From the NCBI GenBank assembly GCA_017880945.1, contig JADGRM010000041.1, forward strand, positions 1-11,849: a DNA stretch of 11,849 bases, in the 5' to 3' direction. The notes below the pieces were generated by a model. That model was not told the DNA's origin, searched no databases, and worked only from the letters and a program-made list of their open reading frames with translations. This DNA is from Gallionella sp. (lineage in GTDB: Bacteria > Pseudomonadota > Gammaproteobacteria > Burkholderiales > Gallionellaceae). Below, in pieces: positions 1 to 5,503 of the stretch (positions are counted from its first letter, which is position 1; every line of letters starts with the position of its first letter). A program made the position numbers and the translations under genes.

Positions 1-1
1 G

Positions 2-694
2 GTCGACCAGCCGATCGATTTCGGCCTGCAGTATTTCTGCAGCCACTGCCTGAAATGCGCGCGCGAGTGTCCCTGCAGCGCGATTTCATTCGGCGACAAG
101 GTGATGTTCAACGGCTACGAAATATGGAAGCCGGACGTGGAGCGGTGCGCGCGCTACCGGGTGACCAACCCGAAAGGCTCGGCCTGCGGTCGCTGCATGA
201 AGACCTGTCCGATCAACAAGGTTGTAGACGCCGACGGCGGACTGCTGACGCGTGCGGCGCACTGGTTCGGGATCAACGTCCAATGGATCAAGCCGGTCCT
301 GGTGCCGATCGCGGCGTGGCTGGACGACCGCCTCGGTAACGGCATGCGCAATCCAGTCAAGAAATGGTGGTTCGACCACGAACTCGTCGGCGGTGTCGCG
401 GTCACGCCCAAAGGCACCAATCAGCGCGACATCGATCCGCACAAGAAAGTCGACCTGGCACACAAGACCATCGCCTACTACCACGCAAACGTGATGCCGC
501 CGCCGGATGAGCCCGGCCCGGTCGAGGTGGATCGAAAAGCCGCGCTGGCAGCGGCGGCGCTGATCGAGACGCCCGAGCAGGCGCGCCGGCGGGTCGCCGG
601 CGGCGGCTCTGTTCCGGCGCATTATATTCCGACGCCGCCAGTTGGCGAGGCGAGAAAATCAGGGGAGATGGCAGCAGCGAGCCCGTATAAGTGA
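2..694 (+). CDS. rdhA: Reductive dehalogenase-like protein, C-terminal part (5' end outside window)
   Basis: The reading frame is open from the window edge to a TGA at 692-694, giving the last 230 residues. Near the start are two ferredoxin-type [4Fe-4S] motifs: C13-x2-C16-x2-C19-x3-C23-P, then C49-x12-C62-x2-C65-x3-C69-P. This spacing, and the segment that follows (IKPVLVPIAAWLDD and WWFDHEL), resemble the C-terminus of corrinoid reductive dehalogenases (RdhA). In that family the two clusters pass electrons to a cobalamin that removes halogen from an organohalide. The cobalamin-binding domain and any Tat signal lie upstream, outside the window. After about residue 160 there is a low-complexity Ala/Pro/Glu-rich tail without recognisable domains. 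No rdhB-type membrane anchor follows; the next gene is convergent. The related epoxyqueuosine reductase QueG is a less likely alternative, because the long C49-x12-C62 spacing and the downstream Trp-rich segment fit RdhA better. Substrate cannot be told from this fragment. Confidence 0.72.
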   Translation, partial: VDQPIDFGLQYFCSHCLKCARECPCSAISFGDKVMFNGYEIWKPDVERCARYRVTNPKGSACGRCMKTCPINKVVDADGGLLTRAAHWFGINVQWIKPVLVPIAAWLDDRLGNGMRNPVKKWWFDHELVGGVAVTPKGTNQRDIDPHKKVDLAHKTIAYYHANVMPPPDEPGPVEVDRKAALAAAALIETPEQARRRVAGGGSVPAHYIPTPPVGEARKSGEMAAASPYK

Positions 695-808
695 CGGGGA
701 CCTCCGTCCGGCGGGCCGTAAAGGTTCGGGGGATTTTTATGACTGTGGAATTCGATTTGGCTAACAATTATTTACGGCAGCTTTTGAGCTGCTAGAGTGA
801 CATCCATA
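695..808. other. Convergent intergenic gap with two weak hairpins
   Basis: This is the gap between the 3' ends of the rdhA-like gene and the DsbA-family gene. One hairpin overlaps the rdhA stop codon (693-698 pairs with 703-708, six pairs including one G-U, four-base loop). A second, GCAGCT-TTTG-AGCTGC, spans 777-792, 17 bases beyond the stop of the minus-strand gene. Neither is followed by a clear run of T, so intrinsic termination here is only a possibility. Confidence 0.3.
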
Positions 809-1432
809 TCACGTTTGTTGCAGTGCCTCGACAAATACCTCGACCGGCTGCGCACCAGAGATGCCAGATTTTTCATCGAATACAAAGAACGGTACGCCGG
901 TGATACCGAATTCAGCTGCACGTGATTCATCTGCGCGCACTGCATCGGAATAATCATCGCTTTCCAAAATTACCAGCGCCTCGCTTTCGGCGATGCCGAA
1001 CTCCGGCGCGAGGCGTGCCAGCGCAGCACGTTCGCCCACCGGTAACGATTCAGAAAAATATGCGTGCATGATGCGCTCAGTGGCGCGGTCGCCCAGTTGT
1101 TGGGCGGCAGCGAAGTGCAGCAGGCGGTGCGCGTCGAAAGTGTTGCCCGGTCGGGCGTTGGTCAAACGATATTCCAGCCCGATCTCCTTGGCGACTGCCG
1201 TTACGCGCATGTTCATCGCTGCCGCCTCTTGCCGGCTGACGCCGTACTTACGTGCAAGCATTTCCTCCAGCGTGTCCGGATACTGCGACGGGGAGTGGGG
1301 GTCGAGTTCAAAGCTGCGCCAGATCACATTTATGTTTTCACGCTGCCCAAATTGCATGAGCGCTTTCTCGAATCGCCGTTTGCCGATGTAGCACCAGGGG
1401 CAGATCACGTCCGACCAGATTTCGATTTGCAT
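809..1432 (-). CDS. DsbA-family (FrnE-like) thioredoxin-fold oxidoreductase
   Basis: The product has 207 residues and is a DsbA-like thioredoxin fold with an inserted helical domain. The catalytic CPWC motif is at residues 11-14 right after the first beta strand (IEIWSDVICPWC). The motif NTFDAHRL at 97-104 is typical of the FrnE/2-hydroxychromene-2-carboxylate isomerase-like branch. The cis-proline loop is GITGVPFFVF with Pro181. There is no signal peptide, so it should be cytoplasmic, where FrnE-type proteins act as dithiol oxidoreductases or isomerases. The ATG at 1432 was chosen because GGAGG lies six bases upstream and the protein then begins exactly at the domain; the in-frame extension to 1558 shows no domain. 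Upstream, TGGTATCAT (minus strand, hexamer at 1521-1526) could be an extended -10, without a convincing -35. The gene appears monocistronic, and its physiological substrate is unknown. Confidence 0.88.
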   Translation of the reverse strand: MQIEIWSDVICPWCYIGKRRFEKALMQFGQRENINVIWRSFELDPHSPSQYPDTLEEMLARKYGVSRQEAAAMNMRVTAVAKEIGLEYRLTNARPGNTFDAHRLLHFAAAQQLGDRATERIMHAYFSESLPVGERAALARLAPEFGIAESEALVILESDDYSDAVRADESRAAEFGITGVPFFVFDEKSGISGAQPVEVFVEALQQT

Positions 1433-1638
1433 CGTGTCCTCCGTCGTTGCACAGGCTGTAACTGAAAAGGATGAAAGCCTGCTGCTTGCACAGGTCAGAT
1501 TTCCACTCCAAACTGGACAGATGATACCAAGTTCATGCCTCGGTAGTAAGTGACCCACAGTCAGTCGACAATCTTTAAAGCGGATAATTAGAAGTTGTAA
1601 TAAACACCACGCACCAGCCTTTTTCCTGCGTTGACACG

Positions 1639-2094
1639 TTATGTTTTATTCATTCCACGTGCGCTCAGAAATAATTTTCGTAAAGGGTCGTCGGAGTTAT
1701 TTTCAATGACGGCCAGTGTGCATCTCGAAACACAAATCAATCGATCAGCCTCATCAAAAATTGAAATACCCCACACTTGAGAACGTTTACCTTGAAAAAT
1801 AATCTCTCCGACACCCCTTACTTTTCCACTGGTAACAGCACGCAGATGATTAGCGTTAATTTCTTGACCGACTACTATAAGTCCATCTGGTGCAACCAAG
1901 TAATATCCACCTAAACTGGCAATCGTCTCAGCCAGCGCCACCGAAGCACCGCCATGCAATAAACCTACTACCTGATGCGTTCTACTATCGACTGGCATGG
2001 TGGCAACAAAACGCCCCTCGCTGCATTCAATGACTTCCATGCCTAATGATTCGCTTAGTGTTCCATTCAGGAGTTTATTTAGTTGTGTTATCAA
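1639..2094 (-). CDS. Hotdog-fold acyl-CoA thioesterase (PaaI/YdiI/MenI family)
   Basis: The product has 151 residues. It contains the hotdog signature GLLHGGASVALAET at about 44-57, with His47-Gly48-Gly49 and the likely catalytic Glu56. The His-to-Glu spacing equals that in E. coli YdiI/MenI (His54, Glu63). The downstream stretch VVGQEINANHLRA, then KVRGVGEII and QVWGISIFDE, also follows YdiI closely. YdiI-type enzymes hydrolyse aryl- or acyl-CoA thioesters, including 1,4-dihydroxy-2-naphthoyl-CoA in menaquinone synthesis. The specificity here is not determined, and no men genes are nearby. A tail of about 20 residues (131-151) extends past the usual family end. The start is set at a TTG (2092-2094) because a perfect AGGAGG sits four bases before it; the frame is open to an ATG at 2139, but that ATG has no ribosome site. 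The gene is poorer in GC than the mre block and begins 52 bases after a broken chemoreceptor gene, so it may have been acquired. Confidence 0.87.
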   Translation of the reverse strand: MITQLNKLLNGTLSESLGMEVIECSEGRFVATMPVDSRTHQVVGLLHGGASVALAETIASLGGYYLVAPDGLIVVGQEINANHLRAVTSGKVRGVGEIIFQGKRSQVWGISIFDEADRLICVSRCTLAVIENNSDDPLRKLFLSARGMNKT

Positions 2095-2098
2095 TTTT

Positions 2099-2104
2099 CC
2101 TCCT
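2099..2104 (-). promoter_or_regulatory. Shine-Dalgarno AGGAGG that fixes a TTG start
   Basis: On the minus strand AGGAGG is followed by AAAA and then TTG at 2092-2094, in frame with the thioesterase. The spacing of four bases is short but workable. It is the best ribosome site in the left half of the window and is the main reason for preferring TTG over the ATG at 2139. Confidence 0.6.
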
Positions 2105-2145
2105 GAGAGAACATTCGTAAACGTCCGGTTTCGGATCATTCCAGT

Positions 2146-2761
2146 TCAAACAAACAAGATCAGCCAAGCAAACAACATGCTCAACACGAATGCCAGAACA
2201 CCGATAAAAATAGTTTCCAATTTGCTGCTGGTGGCCGTGCTGGAGATCGACTGCGAGGTTGCGTTTATTTCTTCCTGCGCAATCACCAGCAACTCATCAA
2301 ATGCCTTGCCTAGCGCCTGTCAGCATCTTTGATCGTCTTGTCGATTTCCTCGATCGACGCGCCCGATGTCTTCATTTCAATGACTGTTTTCATCGCCGCA
2401 TGATAAGCATCGGCTGATTTTTTGATCTGCTGCAATGCCGACATTTCATATTCGCTCATGTCGCCGTGGTTATTTTCATAGCTGGCGGCGTCTTGGTCTA
2501 TCATTGCCATATCGGCCATGAATTTCTGGTCGTAATCCTGCCCGCGCAGCACATAATCCTTGAAATTGTGGATTGCGTTGCCAAGATCCGACTTGCCTTT
2601 GGACGCTGCTGTGTATTTTTCCAGGGATACGATATGAAATTGCACCCATTGGTCAGGCAGGTTATTGATAGCCTCGTACGAAACCAATAAAGCATGAAAG
2701 TCAGCGAGGTGGCAATGCCGAACTTGATTGCCAACCGTTTCACGATAAATGATCGATTCAC
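2146..2761 (-). pseudogene. Broken chemoreceptor (MCP): sensor region only, two frameshifts, no signalling domain
   Basis: Three consecutive reading frames together spell the N-terminal half of a methyl-accepting chemotaxis protein. Frame one begins at GTG 2761 (MNRSFIVKRLAIKFGIATSL) and covers the start of the first membrane helix. Near 2720 the sense moves to a second frame (VSYEAINNLPDQWVQF, then FKDYVLRGQDYDQKFMADM), which is the helical periplasmic sensor bundle of this receptor type and ends at a TAG near 2322. A third frame continues at once (ALGKAFDELLVIAQEEINAT) into a second membrane helix (FIGVLAFVLSMLFAWLILFV) and stops at TGA 2146-2148. The HAMP and cytoplasmic methyl-accepting signalling domains are absent, so the product could not signal. 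The first membrane helix is also short, suggesting a small deletion at the first frameshift. A perfect TATAAT lies upstream (2804-2809). Sequencing error could explain single frameshifts but not the missing C-terminal half. Confidence 0.75.
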
Positions 2762-2779
2762 TACGGCCCCACAAAGTTG

Positions 2780-2820
2780 TCTGTCAGCATACGATTGGAC
2801 TTCATTATAGTACTGACAGA
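2780..2820 (-). promoter_or_regulatory. Candidate -10 inside an inverted repeat, upstream of the MCP remnant
   Basis: On the minus strand a perfect TATAAT lies at 2804-2809, about 43 bases before the pseudogene start. It is bracketed by an 8-bp inverted repeat: TCTGTCAG at 2780-2787 and CTGACAGA at 2813-2820, with 25 bases between. No good -35 hexamer is visible at normal spacing. The repeat could be an operator half-site pair or only a chance hairpin. Confidence 0.35.
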
Positions 2821-2833
2821 TGAATGGCAGCTA

Positions 2834-2858
2834 TGTGGACGATTCTTGACCGTCCACA
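2834..2858. repeat. Inverted repeat, 8-bp arms with 9-base centre
   Basis: TGTGGACG at 2834-2841 pairs perfectly with CGTCCACA at 2850+1 to 2858. It lies 93 bases past the stop of the CDF transporter and upstream of the MCP remnant. No T-run follows on either strand, so it is not a standard intrinsic terminator. It may be a factor-binding site or an RNA hairpin in the 3' region of the transporter transcript. Confidence 0.45.
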
Positions 2859-2950
2859 ATTGGCACATTGCTGAACTTCACTTTTGCCAATAACGGACAC
2901 TCAGGTCGTCCCATTCAAGGTGCATTTAGTCGTTGTCGTCATCGCCGCGT

Positions 2951-3916
2951 TCAGTGAACATGCGCAGGCGCTGTGCCTGGATGCAGAACACAGGTATGGT
3001 CGGTCGTTCCTTGCTCCACTTGCAGCGTACTGTGCTGGACGGAGAAGCGTTCCTTCAGAGTCCGCATGATGTCGTCCATGAAAGCATCGCCGGGGTAGCC
3101 CTCCGGCATCACCAAATGGACAGTCAAGGCGCTCTCGGTAGTGCTCATGCCCCAGATGTGCAGGTCGTGAACCTCCGTGACGCCGGGACATTGGCCCAAG
3201 TAGGTTTCCACTGCTATTACGTCGATATGTGCCGGGACGGCACTCAATGCCAGTTGTATCGAATCGCGTAGCAGGCCCCAGGTACCTATCACGATAACGG
3301 CCACGATCACCAGGCTGATAACCGGATCAAGCAAGTACCAGCCGGTGAACAACATCACTACTCCGGCAACGGTCACTCCCAGCGAGACAGCTGCATCGGC
3401 TGCCATGTGCAGGTAGGCACCGCGAATGTTCAAGTCGTCCTTGTTTCCCTGTACGAACAACCACGCCGATAGCCCGTTGATGACTATGCCGATACCCGCC
3501 ACCAGCGTGACCGTTAACCCGGCCACCACGGGAGGCTGCGAGAAGCGCTGGATGGCCTCCCAAGCAATAGCCCCGCACGCCACCATAAGGAACATGGTGT
3601 TTGCCAGCGCCGCCAGAATCGAGGTGCTACGCAGACCATAGGTGTAACGTTCGCTCGGTGCCCTGCGAGAGAGGATTGCCGCTCCCCATGCCAGCAGCAG
3701 GCCCAGCACGTCGGACAGATTGTGCCCGGCATCAGCCATCAGCGCCGTCGAATTAGCAATCAAGCCATAGGCAAACTCAATCACGACAAAACCAGTATTC
3801 AGGACAATGGCGATGACAAAAGCGCGACCATGATTGTTCGGGTCGCCGCGATGGTGATGGCCACCACTATGAGAGTGTCCGCCGTGATCGTGTGAGTGTG
3901 GGTGATGACGTGACAT
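2951..3916 (-). CDS. Cation diffusion facilitator (CzcD/ZitB-like) metal exporter
   Basis: With the ATG at 3916 the protein has 321 residues, normal for a CDF transporter. It opens with a His-rich cytoplasmic segment (residues 4-29, many His), followed by six predicted membrane helices between about 33 and 210. The metal site pairs are visible: His65-x3-Asp69 (ADAGHNLSD) in helix 2 and His170-x3-Asp174 (HMAAD) in helix 5. This is the His/Asp arrangement of Zn/Cd-exporting CzcD and ZitB; such proteins exchange cytoplasmic metal for protons across the inner membrane as homodimers. The cytoplasmic C-terminal domain (about 225-321) contains VHDLHIWGMSTTESALTVHL, conserved in the family, and ends with extra Cys/His residues (Cys309, His312, His319, His321). 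Another in-frame ATG at 3970 would add 18 residues; 3916 is preferred because homologues begin just before the His-rich stretch, although the ribosome site is weak. It seems to be a single-gene unit. Exact metal range (Zn, Cd, Co) cannot be read from sequence. Confidence 0.9.
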   Translation of the reverse strand: MSRHHPHSHDHGGHSHSGGHHHRGDPNNHGRAFVIAIVLNTGFVVIEFAYGLIANSTALMADAGHNLSDVLGLLLAWGAAILSRRAPSERYTYGLRSTSILAALANTMFLMVACGAIAWEAIQRFSQPPVVAGLTVTLVAGIGIVINGLSAWLFVQGNKDDLNIRGAYLHMAADAAVSLGVTVAGVVMLFTGWYLLDPVISLVIVAVIVIGTWGLLRDSIQLALSAVPAHIDVIAVETYLGQCPGVTEVHDLHIWGMSTTESALTVHLVMPEGYPGDAFMDDIMRTLKERFSVQHSTLQVEQGTTDHTCVLHPGTAPAHVH

Positions 3917-4121
3917 GAAATCCGTTCTCGTATGATGTTTGGAGATGTGTTCAGGCATGGCTGCCAGCATGCCAGAAATATATTGATTGCGCTTACCTAA
4001 CAGTCCTACCCATTACAGTTGTTGCAGGAACGTCAGCATGTAAAGATTATGATGGATCATCAACCACACTTAACTGATACTACGATACCCCGTGTGCTAA
4101 GAAATCTCTATGCGACGCCAA

Positions 4122-4364
4122 CCAAGTCATTGGTTAACGCTGGGCAAGTCATTGATGAAACAACTAATCATCTCACTAAGGCAGCAAGCTGCCAAGTGAT
4201 TGGTTATGGTTATAGCCATTCGACTAAGCTGTCAAAAGGCTTTGCATAGCCATCTGACTAAGTTGGCAAACTACGCCAACATAAGTCATTGGTTAACGGT
4301 GACATAAGCCGCTGGTTAACGACAGCCAAGTCGCTGGTTGTCAGCACGAACGGTCATTTGGTGA
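4122..4364. repeat. Left cluster of a short dispersed motif (TAAGTC-n-TGGTTA family), no gene
   Basis: The gap 3917-4410 contains no convincing gene; 3917-4121 shows nothing notable. From 4122 a motif close to TAAGTCATTGGTTAAC recurs. Forward copies lie near 4123-4138, 4145-4154 (partial), 4193-4207, 4281-4296, 4304-4320 and 4328-4340, with a degenerate one near 4351-4364. Reverse copies (TAGCCATTCGACTAAG type) lie at 4165-4180, 4213-4228 and 4247-4262. Neighbouring forward and reverse copies can fold into imperfect stems, for example 4193-4207 with 4213-4228. Additional perfect small hairpins sit between them: GGCAGC-AA-GCTGCC at 4180-4193 and GTTGGC-n7-GCCAAC at 4262-4280. Short open frames across the array are composed of the repeated words and look non-coding. 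A related inverted cluster lies on the other side of rlpA. Confidence 0.65.
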
Positions 4365-4377
4365 ACTTCAGATTCAT

Positions 4378-4414
4378 TGTTGGGTTACGCGAAAAAACCG
4401 CTAACCCAACCTAC
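4378..4414 (-). repeat. REP-like palindrome overlapping the rlpA stop codon
   Basis: GTTGGGTTA at 4379-4387 pairs perfectly with TAACCCAAC at 4402-4410, around a 14-base loop that contains six A on the plus strand (six T on the minus strand). Read on the minus strand it is GTAGGTTGGGTTAGCGG, then the T-run, then CGCGTAACCCAACA. This resembles the widespread proteobacterial intergenic palindrome of the TAGGTTGGGTTAGCG...CGTAACCCAAC type, recognised from memory and not by search. Its TAG is the stop codon of rlpA. It may act as a transcript-end stabiliser or terminator, but the T-run lies inside the loop and not after the stem. Confidence 0.55.
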
Positions 4415-5382
4415 GGCAAATTCACCATCGGCTTGAATCCCAGCTTCTCTTCCATACTCTCCGCACTGCTCCGCGCTTCGCTCTGGTTGGCATACGGTCC
4501 GATATGCACTCGCACCAGTCCGTCTTTGGTGGACAGTTTGAGTTGCTTGCCATTGTCACTCAGTTCGCTGCGCATTTTTGCCAGATACGTTTCTGCCGCC
4601 TCCTGTGTTTTGAATGCGCCGAGTTGCAGGTACACGCCGGTGTCACTGCTTGCCGGTGAGGCTGATGCAACAGGGGGCGCAACCACCGGAGCGGCTGCAA
4701 CAGGAGCGGCAATGACAGCAGAGGCTGCAACAGCAGGCGCAACAACAAGAGAGGCGGCCGCGCTATTCTCCAGCGGCTGGCTTTGCACGGTGCTGGCGGC
4801 AATGGTGTTGACACTGACATTGGGGGTGATGCTCTCCACTTCGACTTTCGCGCTGCCGTTGCCGGTGATGCCCAGCTTGTGCGCGGCGGTATAGGACAGG
4901 TCGATGATGCGGTCATTTATGAACGGGCCTCTGTCATTGATGCGCACGATGACAGATTTTTGATTGGCGAGGTTCGTCACGCGCGCATAGCTGGGCAACG
5001 GCAAGGTGGGATGTGCGGCGGTCATGGCGTACATGTCATATATTTCGCCGCTGGAAGTGCGCTCGCCATTGAATTTTTTGCCATACCATGACGCGATGCC
5101 GCGCTGTTTGAAAATTCCGGTGACGGTCAGCGGCGTATAGGTCTTGCCCAATGCGTTGTAGGGACGATTGGCGTAGCGATGCAGCGGTTCGATTTTTGGT
5201 ACGGCATCGGGTATTGCATCGATATTGGCCGGGGCATTCGCACCCGGTCCGTCTCCTTCGAGGTAGCCGCCAGCGCTTGGTGCTGACGTTGCACCCGGCG
5301 TTTCTGACTTGCGATGGGGAACAGTGCCGCAAGCGGCGAGGAACAGTGTTGTTACGATCAAAACGACGACTTTATTACTCAT
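4411..5382 (-). CDS. rlpA: RlpA septal-ring lipoprotein / peptidoglycan hydrolase with SPOR domain
   Basis: The product has 323 residues. It begins with a lipoprotein signal peptide and lipobox LAAC (lipidated Cys18). A double-psi beta-barrel domain follows (about 94-183: GIASWYGKKFNGERTSSGE, then AAHPTLPLPS and VRINDRGPF). His124 and Asp150 match the residues essential for lytic transglycosylase activity in Pseudomonas aeruginosa RlpA (His131, Asp157; same spacing). An Ala/Pro/Val-rich linker (about 205-245) leads to a SPOR domain (about 248-321), which binds denuded glycan at the septum. It is an outer-membrane lipoprotein facing the periplasm. Translation starts at ATG 5382 with AGGAG five bases before it. 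It is last in the mre-rodA cluster, but 121 bases separate it from rodA, filled with repeated motifs, so it may have separate transcription. The stop codon lies within a REP-like palindrome. The dacA gene that often follows rlpA elsewhere is not here. Confidence 0.95.
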   Translation of the reverse strand: MSNKVVVLIVTTLFLAACGTVPHRKSETPGATSAPSAGGYLEGDGPGANAPANIDAIPDAVPKIEPLHRYANRPYNALGKTYTPLTVTGIFKQRGIASWYGKKFNGERTSSGEIYDMYAMTAAHPTLPLPSYARVTNLANQKSVIVRINDRGPFINDRIIDLSYTAAHKLGITGNGSAKVEVESITPNVSVNTIAASTVQSQPLENSAAASLVVAPAVAASAVIAAPVAAAPVVAPPVASASPASSDTGVYLQLGAFKTQEAAETYLAKMRSELSDNGKQLKLSTKDGLVRVHIGPYANQSEARSSAESMEEKLGFKPMVNLP

Positions 5383-5391
5383 GCAATCTCC

Positions 5392-5493
5392 TATTAACCA
5401 GCCACTAGGATAGCGTTAACCAGCGGCTTATGTCACGGTTTTTAGGTGACTTAGCCGAATGGCTATGCAAAGCGTTTTGGTGATCTAGTGGCT
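5392..5493. repeat. Right cluster of the same motif family, between rodA and rlpA
   Basis: Four copies of the motif occupy the rodA-rlpA gap: reverse at about 5394-5407 and 5415-5430, forward at 5451-5466 and 5484-5493. The stretch 5414-5436 is an exact 23-base inverted copy of 4299-4321, and 5450-5479 matches the inverse of 4233-4262 at 26 of 30 positions. The order of the two blocks is the same when each side is read toward rlpA. The rlpA ribosome site begins right where the cluster ends. Confidence 0.65.
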
Positions 5494-5503
5494 GTTTGTT
5501 TTA

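Noticed and set aside
693..708. Intrinsic terminator after the rdhA-like gene
   Set aside because: The stem is short and overlaps the stop codon, and no T-run follows within the next bases; kept only as a weak hairpin in the intergenic entry.
1433..1558. A 42-residue N-terminal extension of the DsbA-family protein
   Set aside because: A strong GGAGG precedes the internal ATG at 1432, and the extension is unlike a signal peptide or the family.
4019..4249. A 76-residue open frame in the left repeat cluster
   Set aside because: Its codons are mostly the repeated motif words, there is no ribosome site, and no recognisable protein feature.
4122..4364. CRISPR array
   Set aside because: Copies vary in sequence, orientation and spacing, and there are no uniform spacers or cas genes.
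4289..4894. A 201-residue open frame starting in the repeats and running antisense into rlpA
   Set aside because: Most of it is the complement of the rlpA linker and SPOR region; low complexity (Ala/Thr/Gly) mirrors the Ala/Pro linker.
4233..5479. Composite transposon or insertion sequence carrying rlpA
   Set aside because: No transposase is present, no target duplication is seen, and rlpA sits in its usual place beside rodA; the inverted matches are better explained as dispersed repeats.
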